From SB11 sp964584305 (GTDB lineage Bacteria > Bacteroidota > Bacteroidia > UBA8524), in NCBI GenBank assembly GCA_964584305.1, contig CAZOZL010000004.1, positions 186,001 to 250,000 on the forward strand: a DNA stretch of 64,000 nucleotides. The letters run 5' to 3'. Every line of letters starts with the position of its first letter. Positions within the stretch are counted from its first letter, which is position 1. A program made the translations under genes and the position numbers. Below are positions 44,088 through 53,036 of the stretch, in pieces. The notes under the pieces are model-generated. The model was not told where the DNA came from. It searched no databases and saw only the letters and a program-made list of their open reading frames with translations.

Positions 44088-44660
44088 ATGAACAGAACTT
44101 TATGCCTCGTTATTGTGGTTTTACTTGCTGCCTGCGGAAATAAAAAAGAAACCAAAGTAACAGAAAAAGATACCATAGAAAATAGGGGTGAGCAAACCAA
44201 TGCCTTAACAACTAAAACAAGTACTGGTGGAGGGGAGAATACGGAGAAGGCTAAAAAAGAAAAAGCAGATACTTTGCTTGTAAAAAAACTATTGAAGATG
44301 GAGAGTATTCAAGGTAACTGGATATTGCTTGATTTTGTGAGAGAGGGCAGTGATTTTGAATTAAAAGAATGTGATAAGCAAACCGTTTGGCAGTTTAGGG
44401 TAGAAAAAGCAAAACCTATGGTTGATGGCACGGTGATGTATAAACTTGTTGCCAAAAATGGAGCTGACTGTAATAAGGGATTTAGGTTTGAAAGCTCGTG
44501 GGTAGTGCATAGGGGAAAACTATTTATTACCTTAAGTACTATTGGTGGTGTGGAGGCAATAACACACGCAGGTGTTTTTGATAGTGTAGTGTTTGAAGGT
44601 GATAAAATGATTTTAACAACAACAAAATCTACTTATACTTTTCAAAAGAAAGCACACTAA
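44088..44660 (+). CDS. Lipoprotein with lipocalin-like domain
   Basis: A 190-residue outer-membrane or periplasmic lipoprotein. The lipobox is LLAAC (Cys about residue 16) after a short signal peptide. A Thr/Lys/Glu-rich linker (about 17-65) precedes a compact beta domain from about 70 (MESIQGNWILLDFVREG ... VWQFRVEK ... GGVEAITHAGVFDSVVFEGD), resembling the lipocalin-like domains common in Bacteroidota. Ligand unknown. It stands alone, bracketed by short related repeats (43990 and 44760). Confidence 0.7.
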   Translation: MNRTLCLVIVVLLAACGNKKETKVTEKDTIENRGEQTNALTTKTSTGGGENTEKAKKEKADTLLVKKLLKMESIQGNWILLDFVREGSDFELKECDKQTVWQFRVEKAKPMVDGTVMYKLVAKNGADCNKGFRFESSWVVHRGKLFITLSTIGGVEAITHAGVFDSVVFEGDKMILTTTKSTYTFQKKAH

Positions 44661-44742
44661 ATAGTGAAAATTACAGTATAGGTTTACAATTGTACCTTTA
44701 TCATAAATCGGGTGAGGTTATGAGGGTTTTTACTTTTAGCCT

Positions 44743-44760
44743 GTCGCTGCCAGCAGCGAC
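44743..44760. repeat. Short perfect hairpin in an R3 repeat
   Basis: GTCGCTG CCAG CAGCGAC is a perfect 7-bp stem. The following CTTACAACAAAAAACGGCAC (44759-44778) matches 43991-44010 in 17 of 20 bases. It has no T run, so it is not an obvious terminator. Confidence 0.5.
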
Positions 44761-44807
44761 TTACAACAAAAAACGGCACTACGGGTTTAGGATATGAAAT
44801 TACACTA

Positions 44808-45365
44808 CTACTCGTTTGATACTTCTTCCGTTTGTTGGTCTAACATATATTTCTTTATCACAAAATATACTACCGATACCATAAACGATTTTAATATTGC
44901 CCCTGGCAATAAAGCATAAAAACCTGTATCAATAGTGTTATACAAAGGTAAATCTTTATAAAAAGCACCCCATGCAGTACCGCATACTAGTATTAATGCG
45001 TGTGCCATTAATAGCCATGAAAAAATGGTGAACCAATCTTTATATTTAGCTTTGGTGCTGGTAATTAAAATAGCTGCTAAGGGAAAGCCCAATACATAGC
45101 CTGCATTATAGCCTTGGTAAAATTCTTTGCCAAAAACATCACCACTAAAAACGGGGAGATATAAACCCAGTACCATATATATAAGTGTACCTAAAAGGTT
45201 GGCTTGTCGGCTAAAAAACAATGCGGTTATACACAGCGATAAGGTTTGTAAGGTGAAAGGGATAAAACCAGCTTCAAGTTTTAGTTTTGCTCCCGCTACT
45301 AAACCACCCACTACGATAGCCCCTTGCCACCAACCGCTTTTTTCTAACCTTAAATTAAACTTCAT
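44808..45365 (-). CDS. bioY: BioY-family biotin transporter S component
   Basis: A 185-residue membrane protein with about six helices, the substrate-binding subunit of an ECF-type biotin importer. BioY text: GFIPFTLQTLSLCITALFFS, LLGTLIYMVLGLYLPVFSGD and YNAGYVLGFPLAAILITSTK, with the conserved aromatic/Gly pattern of the biotin pocket. The ECF ATPase and T subunits are not adjacent; solitary BioY proteins can transport biotin alone or use a shared ECF module. The upstream TATTTTCG on the minus strand may be a -7 variant. No biotin-responsive operator was recognised. Confidence 0.88.
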   Translation of the reverse strand: MKFNLRLEKSGWWQGAIVVGGLVAGAKLKLEAGFIPFTLQTLSLCITALFFSRQANLLGTLIYMVLGLYLPVFSGDVFGKEFYQGYNAGYVLGFPLAAILITSTKAKYKDWFTIFSWLLMAHALILVCGTAWGAFYKDLPLYNTIDTGFYALLPGAILKSFMVSVVYFVIKKYMLDQQTEEVSNE

Positions 45366-45479
45366 TTATTAAAGCGCGAAAATACACCTTAAAAGCCAAA
45401 AGCAAATAGCTAAAAGCCTATCACAAATAACATTTAAAATTTGCACATCTTCCTATTCTCACATTTGCCCATTGAAACC

Positions 45480-45487
45480 TATCTTTG
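45480..45487 (+). promoter_or_regulatory. pheT promoter -7 box
   Basis: TATCTTTG matches TAnnTTTG and ends 7 nt before the ATG at 45495. Confidence 0.5.
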
Positions 45488-45494
45488 CCATCGC

Positions 45495-47882
45495 ATGAAA
45501 ATTTCGTACAATTGGCTAAAAACCATTATAGATATAGAGCAAACGCCTACCGAGTTAGAGCCTTTGCTAACCAACTGTGGCTTGGAGGTAGAAGGCATGG
45601 AGCAGGTAAGCAGTGTAAAAGGAGGGCTTAAAGGACTTGTGATAGGTGAAGTGAAAGAGAAATGGCAGCACCCCAATGCCGACCGTTTAAGCCTTGCTAA
45701 AGTAGATGTGGGTAGTAATGAGTTACTGCAAATAGTTTGCGGAGCAACAAATTTGGAACAAGGGCAAAAAGTAGTAGTAGCTACTATTGACACAATACTT
45801 TACCCAACGGTGGGGGAAGCCTTTACCATAAAAAAAGCGAAACTACGGGGCGAGTTATCAGAGGGGATGATATGTGCCGAAGACGAAGTAGGCTTGGGTA
45901 CAGAACACGATGGTATAATGGTATTAGACCCCACTGCAAAAATAGGTGCTTTAGCAGCCGATTATTTTAATATAGAGAACGATACTATTTTCGAGATTGG
46001 TTTAACTGCTAATAGGGGAGATGCGGCTTCGCACTTTGGCACAGCAAGAGATGTAGCAGCACTCACAGGCAAGCAACCCCATATTAAGTATAAAGAAATT
46101 CCTGCCCCGCAAGGCGATAATATAGTTTCAGTAACTATTAATGATATAGAAGGCTGCCCACGATATAGTGGCATAAGCATTAGCAGTGTAGAGGTAAAAG
46201 ACAGCCCTGCGTGGCTGCAAATTCGTTTAAAATCTATTGGGCTTAGCCCGATAAACAATATAGTAGATATTACTAATTATGTGCTGCACACTTTGGGGCA
46301 GCCCATTCATGCTTTTGATGCTGATAAAATAGTAGAGAACAAAATAATAGTTCGCAAAGCTACCGAAGGAGAAAAATTTACCACATTGGATGAGGTGGAA
46401 CGTACCCTTACAGGGGTTGAACTATTAATTTGTGATGCACAAAAACCTATTGCAATGGCGGGGGTATTTGGCGGTTTGCATAGCGGTGTAACTGCACAAA
46501 CTAAAAATATTTTTATAGAAAGTGCTTTTTTTGATACGGTAACCGTACGCAAAGCAGCAAAAGCACACGGATTAAATACTGATGCCTCATTTAGATACGA
46601 AAGAGGTACAGACCCTGAAATTACAGTTAATGCACTGCAATTGGTAGTGCAAATGGTAATAGAATTAGCAGGTGGCACAGTGAGTAGCCCTGTGGTGGAC
46701 AAATATGTAAAAAAAATAGAACCTTCACAAATTACGCTTCGGTATAAAAAATTAGAGCAAGTATTAGGGCAAAGCGTATCGCCGCAGCATATAAAAGCAG
46801 TAATGAAGGGCTTAGACATCACTATAAAAAAAGAAAGTGATGACGGTTTGGAATTAGAAGTCCCTGCCTACCGTGCTGATGTAACCCGTGAAATTGATGT
46901 AATAGAGGAGTTTATCCGCATATATGGGTTTAATAATATTGCTATGCCTGAAAAGCTTACCCTATCGCTTAGTACAACAAAAGGGGTAAATGTAGAAAAA
47001 CTGTATAACCGTGCTGCTGATATGTTGGCAGCGCAAGGCTATTATGAGTTGGTTACTAACTCGCTTACTAAAATAAGTTATTATAGCGATAAAGAGCTGC
47101 AACAAGGTATAAAAATGCTAAATCCACTTAGTGCAGATTTGGGGGTGATGCGTATGAATACCTTATACTCTGGTTTAGAAGTAATTGCGTACAATAAAAA
47201 CCGTAGAGTAAATAATCAAAAGTTTTTCGAGTTAAGTAAAACCTATCGTAAAATAGGCGATAAATATGTTGAAAAATGGTGGCTAAGTCTTTGGTTGTGC
47301 GGTGATGAGAAAAATAGTAATTGGAAACAAAAAGCAAAGCCAACCAACCTTTATACCTTAAAACAAAGTTGTGATAACTTGTTTACCCATTTAGGTACTC
47401 ATGTAGATTTTGGTGAAAGAAATATAATTAGTATGCCCGCAGAAATAGAAGAAACTAAGCTATTAAACTATGGGCAAGTAGATGCAAGTATTATAAAACG
47501 TTTTGATATTGAAGGCGATGTTTTTTATGCGGTGATGGATTGGGATAAACTGGTGAAACGAGCCACAAAAGAAAAATTTACCTTACAAGAAATTTCAAAA
47601 TTTCCCGAAGTTCGTCGTGATTTATCATTAGTAGTAGATAAAAAAGTTACCTTTGAGCAACTGCATACTATTGCTCGCCAAGCAGAACGTAAACTGTTGA
47701 AAAACATTGATGTGTTTGATGTGTATGAAGGTGATAAGATAGATGCAGGGAAAAAGGCATACGCATTAAGTTTTATTTTACAAGATGAAAATAAAACGCT
47801 TAAAGATAAAGAAATAGATAAAATTATGACCCGTTTAATGCAAGGTTTCGAGCAACAAGCAGGGGCAATAATTAGGAAGTAA
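45495..47882 (+). CDS. pheT: Phenylalanine-tRNA ligase beta subunit
   Basis: The 795-residue beta chain of the alpha2beta2 synthetase. N-terminal MKISYNWLKTIIDIEQTPTE, then the EMAP/OB tRNA-binding domain (LKGLVIGEVKEKWQHPNADR, ICAEDEVGLGTEHDGIMVL), B3/B4 editing domain (AMAGVFGGLHSGVTAQTKNI), B5 domain (QITLRYKKLEQVLGQSVSPQ), the pseudo-catalytic core, and a C-terminal FDX-ACB anticodon-binding domain (SKFPEVRRDLSLVVDKKVTF). I use the ATG at 45495 because the longer upstream frame contains the promoter box. pheS is not adjacent. The cell-division genes after it form the next unit. Confidence 0.97.
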   Translation: MKISYNWLKTIIDIEQTPTELEPLLTNCGLEVEGMEQVSSVKGGLKGLVIGEVKEKWQHPNADRLSLAKVDVGSNELLQIVCGATNLEQGQKVVVATIDTILYPTVGEAFTIKKAKLRGELSEGMICAEDEVGLGTEHDGIMVLDPTAKIGALAADYFNIENDTIFEIGLTANRGDAASHFGTARDVAALTGKQPHIKYKEIPAPQGDNIVSVTINDIEGCPRYSGISISSVEVKDSPAWLQIRLKSIGLSPINNIVDITNYVLHTLGQPIHAFDADKIVENKIIVRKATEGEKFTTLDEVERTLTGVELLICDAQKPIAMAGVFGGLHSGVTAQTKNIFIESAFFDTVTVRKAAKAHGLNTDASFRYERGTDPEITVNALQLVVQMVIELAGGTVSSPVVDKYVKKIEPSQITLRYKKLEQVLGQSVSPQHIKAVMKGLDITIKKESDDGLELEVPAYRADVTREIDVIEEFIRIYGFNNIAMPEKLTLSLSTTKGVNVEKLYNRAADMLAAQGYYELVTNSLTKISYYSDKELQQGIKMLNPLSADLGVMRMNTLYSGLEVIAYNKNRRVNNQKFFELSKTYRKIGDKYVEKWWLSLWLCGDEKNSNWKQKAKPTNLYTLKQSCDNLFTHLGTHVDFGERNIISMPAEIEETKLLNYGQVDASIIKRFDIEGDVFYAVMDWDKLVKRATKEKFTLQEISKFPEVRRDLSLVVDKKVTFEQLHTIARQAERKLLKNIDVFDVYEGDKIDAGKKAYALSFILQDENKTLKDKEIDKIMTRLMQGFEQQAGAIIRK

Positions 47883-47941
47883 GGGTATGAAGCTAAATTT
47901 ATGAAGTACTTAAAATTAGCCCCACTAAAACAAAAAAAGCG

Positions 47942-48235
47942 ATGGAAGATAGGTTGGTAGAACAACTAAAAACCATACAACAAAAAGTAGGAAAGCTGGC
48001 TGCCATTAATAGCAGCTTGCGGGAAACGAATGCCCAATTGATAAAAGAGAACGGTAGCATGAAAGAAACCGTTGATATTCAAAAAAATACAATTAAAGAC
48101 TTAGAAGAGTATAATAAAATTATTAAAATTGCAGGAGGGTTACATTTTTCAAAAACTGATGCTCGTGAAGTGAAATTAAAAATTAATGAGTATATTAGAG
48201 AATTAGATAGATGTATAGCAAGATTAAGTGAATAA
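47942..48235 (+). CDS. Coiled-coil protein upstream of zapA (ZapB-like role suspected)
   Basis: A 97-residue protein, almost entirely coiled coil (VEQLKTIQQKVGKLAAINSS, LRETNAQLIKENGSMKETVD, IQKNTIKDLEEYNKIIKIAG), ending with a small conserved cap (LHFSKTDAREVKLKINEYIR). It ends 15 bp before zapA and is probably co-transcribed. The size, coiled coil and position suggest a divisome adaptor comparable to ZapB, but this rests on context only. Confidence 0.75.
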   Translation: MEDRLVEQLKTIQQKVGKLAAINSSLRETNAQLIKENGSMKETVDIQKNTIKDLEEYNKIIKIAGGLHFSKTDAREVKLKINEYIRELDRCIARLSE

Positions 48236-48250
48236 AGAAAAAGAAAGTTT

Positions 48251-48538
48251 GTGGAAGATATTTTGATAAAAGTAAGCATTTGCGATAGGCATTACCCCCT
48301 ACGTATAGAGGTAGGACTTGAGGAGGATATGAGGGAGGGGGCTAAATTAGTTAATGATAAAGCTAAAGACCATACCAAGAAATACTCGGTAAAAGACCAG
48401 CAAGATGCGTTAGCAATAGTTTCGCTGGATTTAGCCACCGATCATATAGCTGCGAATAAACAAAATAATTCTATTTCAACACAAGCCTATGAACTTTTAG
48501 CACAAATTAACCAAACACTGGATAATAAGCTAAATTAG
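48251..48538 (+). CDS. zapA: Cell division protein ZapA
   Basis: FtsZ-associated protein that bundles protofilaments at the division site; 95 residues, usual length. The N-terminal strand-rich domain ILIKVSICDRHYPLRIEVG and the C-terminal helix (QQDALAIVSLDLATDHIAAN ... YELLAQINQTLDNKLN) match ZapA. The start is a GTG at 48251; no better ATG exists. Placed between the coiled-coil protein and rny. No 6S RNA was recognised downstream, although that is a common neighbour in proteobacteria. Confidence 0.88.
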   Translation: MEDILIKVSICDRHYPLRIEVGLEEDMREGAKLVNDKAKDHTKKYSVKDQQDALAIVSLDLATDHIAANKQNNSISTQAYELLAQINQTLDNKLN

Positions 48539-48606
48539 TAATTTTCTTCTCTCAAACACACTTGCCCCTTTTGTATTAAAAGCCAAAAAAGCCAAAGAAA
48601 TAAAAC

Positions 48607-50148
48607 ATGGACAATACTATTCTTATCGTATTCATATTGGGAGCCCTTGCACTGGGAGCCGTAATAGCATGGATACTACTGAACCAAAAAAACAAAAGTG
48701 CAGGCAATGATATAATTAGAGATGCCAAAAGAGAAGCTGAAATTTTAAGAAAAGATAAGCGGCTTGAGGCTAAAGAACACTTTATTAAGCTAAAAATCGA
48801 TCATGAAAAAGCGGTGAATGAAAAAGACCGCAATATGCAACAAACAGAAAACCGCATAAAACAAAAAGAACAAAGCCTAAACCAAAAACTTGATAGCTTT
48901 AGTAAAAAAGAGCAAGAGGTTGATAAAATAAAAGAAGATTTGGGTAACCAGTTAGAACTGGTATCTAAGAAAAAAGAGGACTTAGATAAGTTTCATCAGC
49001 AACAGGTGAAACAGTTAGAAAAAGTAGCAGGAATATCTGCCGAAGATGCCCGTGCGCAATTAGTAGAAACCTTAACCAAAGAGGCGGAAACAAAGGCTTC
49101 GGCAAGGGTAAAAGATATTGTTGACGAGGCTAAACTAACGGCTACTAAAGAATCTCGCCGCATTATTATTCAAACTATACAACGTACCGCAGCCGAGCAG
49201 GCAATAGAAAACTCGGTATCGGTATTTAATATTGAGAGCGATGAAATAAAAGGGCGAATTATTGGGCGTGAAGGGCGTAATATTCGTGCATTAGAAGGAG
49301 CAACAGGTATAGAGATTATTGTTGATGATACCCCCGAAGCTATTATACTTTCTGGTTTCGACCCTATTAGGCGTGAGATAGCCCGCTTATCGCTACACCG
49401 TTTGGTTACTGATGGGCGCATCCATCCTGCACGTATAGAGGAGGTGGTAGCCAAAACAAAAAAACAACTTGAAGAAGAAATTATTGAAATAGGCGAACGT
49501 ACCTGTATAGATTTGAATATACATGGTGTGCATCCAGAATTGGTGCGTATGGTGGGGCGTATGCGTTACCGTTCGTCGTATGGGCAAAACTTATTACAGC
49601 ATAGCCGTGAGGTAGCTAATCTTTGTGCTACAATGGCGGCTGAAATGGGTTTGAACGTAAAATTAGCAAAACGTGCGGGATTACTGCACGATATTGGTAA
49701 AGTGCCTGATGATGATGCTGAAACTCCACACGCATTACTGGGTATGAAGCTGGCAGAGAAATACAAAGAACATCCACAGGTAGTAAATGCAATAGGTGCT
49801 CACCACGATGAAATAGAAATGACTTCAATGTTATCGCCCATTATACAGGCGTGTGATGCTATTTCGGGTTCTCGCCCAGGTGCACGCCGCGAGGATGTGG
49901 AGAATTACATGAAACGCTTGAAAGATTTGGAAAACCTTGCACTTTCGTATGATGGTGTAAGCAAAGCCTTTGCTATACAAGCGGGTAGAGAACTGCGTGT
50001 AATAGTGGAGAGTGAAAGAGTATCGGACGATAAAGCCGAGAAATTATCGTTTGATATTAGCCAACAAATAATGACTGAGATGATATACCCTGGGCAAATA
50101 AAAGTAACTGTAATACGTGAGCGTAGAGCGGTTAATTTTGCCAAATAA
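48607..50148 (+). CDS. rny: Ribonuclease Y
   Basis: Membrane-anchored endoribonuclease that starts mRNA decay; 513 residues. N-terminal anchor TILIVFILGALALGAVIAWI, long coiled coil (about 35-200), KH domain (RIIGREGRNIRALEGATGIE) and HD domain with metal ligands (HSREVANLCATMAAEMG, GLLHDIGKVPD, AIGAHHDEIEMTS). Ends VTVIRERRAVNFAK as typical. The gene follows zapA by 68 bp and ends well before the terminator at 50264. Confidence 0.97.
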   Translation: MDNTILIVFILGALALGAVIAWILLNQKNKSAGNDIIRDAKREAEILRKDKRLEAKEHFIKLKIDHEKAVNEKDRNMQQTENRIKQKEQSLNQKLDSFSKKEQEVDKIKEDLGNQLELVSKKKEDLDKFHQQQVKQLEKVAGISAEDARAQLVETLTKEAETKASARVKDIVDEAKLTATKESRRIIIQTIQRTAAEQAIENSVSVFNIESDEIKGRIIGREGRNIRALEGATGIEIIVDDTPEAIILSGFDPIRREIARLSLHRLVTDGRIHPARIEEVVAKTKKQLEEEIIEIGERTCIDLNIHGVHPELVRMVGRMRYRSSYGQNLLQHSREVANLCATMAAEMGLNVKLAKRAGLLHDIGKVPDDDAETPHALLGMKLAEKYKEHPQVVNAIGAHHDEIEMTSMLSPIIQACDAISGSRPGARREDVENYMKRLKDLENLALSYDGVSKAFAIQAGRELRVIVESERVSDDKAEKLSFDISQQIMTEMIYPGQIKVTVIRERRAVNFAK

Positions 50149-50263
50149 TATTTTATACAACACTTTATTGAAAAACCCCAGTTATTTAGTATAACGACCT
50201 TAAACACCTTCCCGCCAATATTAGGCTGAACAATTACGAGATTTTGTAATTCAATACACACTA

Positions 50264-50304
50264 AAAGGCTGCTAATGTTTTATACACCAGCAGCCTTTGT
50301 TTTA
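50264..50304 (+). terminator. Terminator after rny
   Basis: AAAGGCTGCT (50264-50273) pairs perfectly with AGCAGCCTTT (50289-50298) over a 15-nt loop, followed by GTTTTA. The palindrome may also act on the minus strand. Confidence 0.8.
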
Positions 50305-50421
50305 CTAAAATACCTTCTTACAACCGTTCTAATGGTACGGTATAGCAAACTTATAGCACAGTGAGGAAATTATTATTTTATCCTTGATAGCTACCCCCAA
50401 TTCCAAATCTCAAATTCTAAA

Positions 50422-52092
50422 TTATACACTCAGCTTCTTATACTTCACTCTTGTGGGTGCGGCATCGCCCAATCGTTTTTTGCGATTTTCTTCATAATCA
50501 CTAAAATTACCTTCAAACCAATATGCGGTTGAGTTTCCCTCAAAAGCTAATATATGAGTAGCTACACGGTCTAAAAACCAACGATCGTGGCTAATAATCA
50601 CCGCACAACCTGCAAAGTTTTCCAATGCTTCTTCCAAAGCACGCAGGGTATTTATATCAATATCGTTGGTAGGTTCATCCAGTAGCAATACATTACCACC
50701 ATCTTTAAGGGTAAGTGATAAGTGTACACGGTTACGCTCACCACCCGAAAGAATGCCTACTTTTTTGCTTTGGTCGTTGCCGCCAAAATTAAATTTAGAG
50801 ATATAGGCGCGAGAGTTTATTTGCTTATCGCCTAACATCATAGTATCAGTTCCGCCTGCAATTACTTCAAAAACTGTTTTATCAGCTTCAAGCCCATCGT
50901 GGCTTTGGTCAACATAAGCAGTTTTTACTGTTTCGCCCACTTTAAAAGATCCTTTATCGGGTTGCTCTAAGCCCAAAATCATTTTAAATAGTGTTGTTTT
51001 TCCTGCTCCATTAGGACCTATCACTCCTACTATTCCTGCTTTGGGAAGGTTAAAACTTAAATTTTCAAACAACAATTTATCGCCAAAGGCTTTGCTCACC
51101 CCTTGTGCTTCTATCACCACATCACCCAAGCGAGGACCCGCAGGGATAAACAATTCTAATTTTGATTCTTTTTCTTTTCCGCCTTCACTCATCAGCTTAT
51201 CATAGGCTGCCAAACGTGCTTTCCCTTTTGATTGACGTGCTTTTGGAGCCATACGTACCCATTCTAACTCACGCTCCAATGTTTTTTGACGTTTGCTCTC
51301 CGTTTTCTCTTCTTGCGCCATACGCAACGATTTTTGTTCTAACCAACTGCTATAATTTCCTTTCCAAGGGATACCTGCGCCTCTATCCAACTCTAATATC
51401 CAACCCGCTACATTGTCTAAGAAATACCTATCGTGGGTAACGGCTATCACAGTCCCCTTATATTCTTTTAAGTAACGCTCAAGCCATAATACACTTTCTG
51501 CATCCAAGTGGTTGGTAGGCTCATCTAATAATAAAATATCAGGCTCGCTCAACAATAAACGACACATAGCCACACGCCGACGCTCACCACCCGATAAATT
51601 TTTCACAGGTGCATCTCCCTCGGGGCAACGCAAAGCATCCATAGCTACTTCAAGTCTTTGGTCTAATTCCCAAGCATTGTATTGGTCTATCTTTTCCATC
51701 AACTCGGTTTGCTGCTCAATCAGCTTCATCATCTCGTCATTGTCAATAGGTTCAGCAAGTTTTAGGTTCACTTCATCATACTCTTTCAATACATCAACAA
51801 TATGCTGCACTCCTTCTTCCACTACTTCTTTTACTGTTTTGGTATCGTCCAACTCTGGCTCTTGCGCTAAATACCCAATTTTATAACCTGGGCTAAATAC
51901 CACCTCACCCAAATGGTCTTTATCTAAACCTGCTATAATTTTTAGTAAGCTCGATTTTCCTGAACCGTTTAAACCTAAAACACCAATTTTAGCACCGTAG
52001 AAAAACGATAAATATATATTTTTAAGTACCTGCTTTTGTGGAGGGTAGATTTTACTAACCTTCTCCATTGAGAATATTATTTTTTCAGACAT
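50422..52092 (-). CDS. ettA: Energy-dependent translational throttle protein EttA (ABC-F)
   Basis: A 556-residue cytoplasmic ABC-F ATPase that binds the ribosomal E site and gates elongation in response to ATP level. Two ATPase domains: Walker A GLNGSGKSS and GPNGAGKTT, signatures LSGGERRRVAMCRLLL and LSGGERNRVHLSLTL, Walker B LLLDEPTNHLDAESV and LLLDEPTNDIDINTL. The EttA-type linker and arm region (WLEQKSLRMAQEEKTESKRQ, ERELEWVRMAPKARQSKGKA) lies between them. Length and text separate it from Uup and YheS. It starts at the ATG at 52092, immediately before the R2 repeats. Confidence 0.96.
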   Translation of the reverse strand: MSEKIIFSMEKVSKIYPPQKQVLKNIYLSFFYGAKIGVLGLNGSGKSSLLKIIAGLDKDHLGEVVFSPGYKIGYLAQEPELDDTKTVKEVVEEGVQHIVDVLKEYDEVNLKLAEPIDNDEMMKLIEQQTELMEKIDQYNAWELDQRLEVAMDALRCPEGDAPVKNLSGGERRRVAMCRLLLSEPDILLLDEPTNHLDAESVLWLERYLKEYKGTVIAVTHDRYFLDNVAGWILELDRGAGIPWKGNYSSWLEQKSLRMAQEEKTESKRQKTLERELEWVRMAPKARQSKGKARLAAYDKLMSEGGKEKESKLELFIPAGPRLGDVVIEAQGVSKAFGDKLLFENLSFNLPKAGIVGVIGPNGAGKTTLFKMILGLEQPDKGSFKVGETVKTAYVDQSHDGLEADKTVFEVIAGGTDTMMLGDKQINSRAYISKFNFGGNDQSKKVGILSGGERNRVHLSLTLKDGGNVLLLDEPTNDIDINTLRALEEALENFAGCAVIISHDRWFLDRVATHILAFEGNSTAYWFEGNFSDYEENRKKRLGDAAPTRVKYKKLSV

Positions 52093-52169
52093 ATAGTTTT
52101 GGGTAGAAATTTTGAGAGTGCAAAGTAAAGAGAATTTCTTTCAACTATTTTGGAATATAAATTATCTGC

Positions 52170-52284
52170 ACACCCTCTTACCTTCTCTCTTTTTAGGGAG
52201 AGTACCACACAAGCCATTACTTATTTTTAAAAAGGGTAATGTGTGCAGGCTTCCCCCTATTAAGGGGGAACACAAGGGGGTGTT
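52170..52284. repeat. R2 palindromic repeat, copy A
   Basis: A 115-bp element with inverted ends ACACCCTCTT and AAGGGGGTGT. Two internal hairpins are visible: TCTCTCTTTTTAGGGAGA and TTCCCCCTATTAAGGGGGAA. No coding capacity. It is followed by a 47-bp spacer (52285-52331) that recurs after copy C. Confidence 0.85.
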
Positions 52285-52331
52285 AAAAAGCCACAGAGTT
52301 TTAATATTTCTATCAATGAATTAGTGAACTT

Positions 52332-52446
52332 ACACCCTCTTACCTTCTCCCTTTTTTAGGGAGAGTATCGCACAAGCCATTACTTATTTTTAAAAAGGGC
52401 AATGTGTGCAGGCTTCCCCCTATTAAGGGGAACACAAGGGGGTGTT
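52332..52446. repeat. R2 palindromic repeat, copy B
   Basis: Also 115 bp and nearly identical to copy A. Its final TTAA supplies the TAA stop codon of the DUF559 gene at 52445-52822. Confidence 0.85.
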
Positions 52447-52822
52447 AAAAAATTTGTTTACCCTCAAACCTCTCTATAAATCCCATAATTTCTAATAGCA
52501 CATTATTAATATCTTTAAATATTCTTTCATCCAGAAATCGAAGCATTGTAAAACCTAATTCATTCGCATAAGCATCTTTAGCTGCATCGTTTTCAATTAC
52601 TTCCTCAAAACGGTGCGAATATCCATCCAACTCAATTACTAATTTTAGTTCGTAACAGTAAAAATCATATATAAAACGCCCAATAGGTTTTTGACGATGA
52701 AAATCATATCCGCCCATTTTATCATCTTTCAAATATTTCCATAATATCTTTTCTGATTTAGTGGGATTATTTCGTAACTCTCTCGCCAATTCTCTTAAAT
52801 GCTTATTGTAGATGATTTTCAC
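52445..52822 (-). CDS. DUF559-family endonuclease-like protein
   Basis: A 125-residue single-domain protein of the DUF559/Vsr-like PD-(D/E)XK group. Family text: LARELRNNPTKSEKILWKYL, YDFHRQKPIGRFIYDFYCYE, and the probable active-site strand KLVIELDGYSHRF (Glu, then Asp-Gly and His), ending GFTMLRFLDERIFKDINNVL. The start is a GTG at 52822. The gene is enclosed by two copies of a composite repeat (A-spacer-B before and C-spacer-D after, on the plus strand), and its stop codon lies in copy B. It has no partner methylase. Such solitary DUF559 genes are common and their function is unknown; mobility together with the repeats is my inference. Confidence 0.85.
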   Translation of the reverse strand: MKIIYNKHLRELARELRNNPTKSEKILWKYLKDDKMGGYDFHRQKPIGRFIYDFYCYELKLVIELDGYSHRFEEVIENDAAKDAYANELGFTMLRFLDERIFKDINNVLLEIMGFIERFEGKQIF

Positions 52823-52880
52823 TTATCAAAAATAAAAATAATTACTTCTTTTTTCCTTTTTTTTTAATTGTATGCCCTAC

Positions 52881-52989
52881 ACACCCTCTTACCTTCTCCC
52901 TTTTTAAGGAGAATATCGCGCAAGTCAGTGCTAATTAAAGGGCAATGTGTGCAGGCTTCCCTCTATTAAGGGGGAATACAGAGGGTGTT
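52881..52989. repeat. R2 palindromic repeat, copy C
   Basis: A 109-bp version with the same inverted ends (ACACCCTCTT ... GAGGGTGTT) and internal hairpins, followed by the same spacer as after copy A (one base different; 52990-53036). Confidence 0.85.
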
Positions 52990-53036
52990 AAAAAGCCACA
53001 GAGTTTTAATATTTCTGTCAATGAATTAGTGAACTT

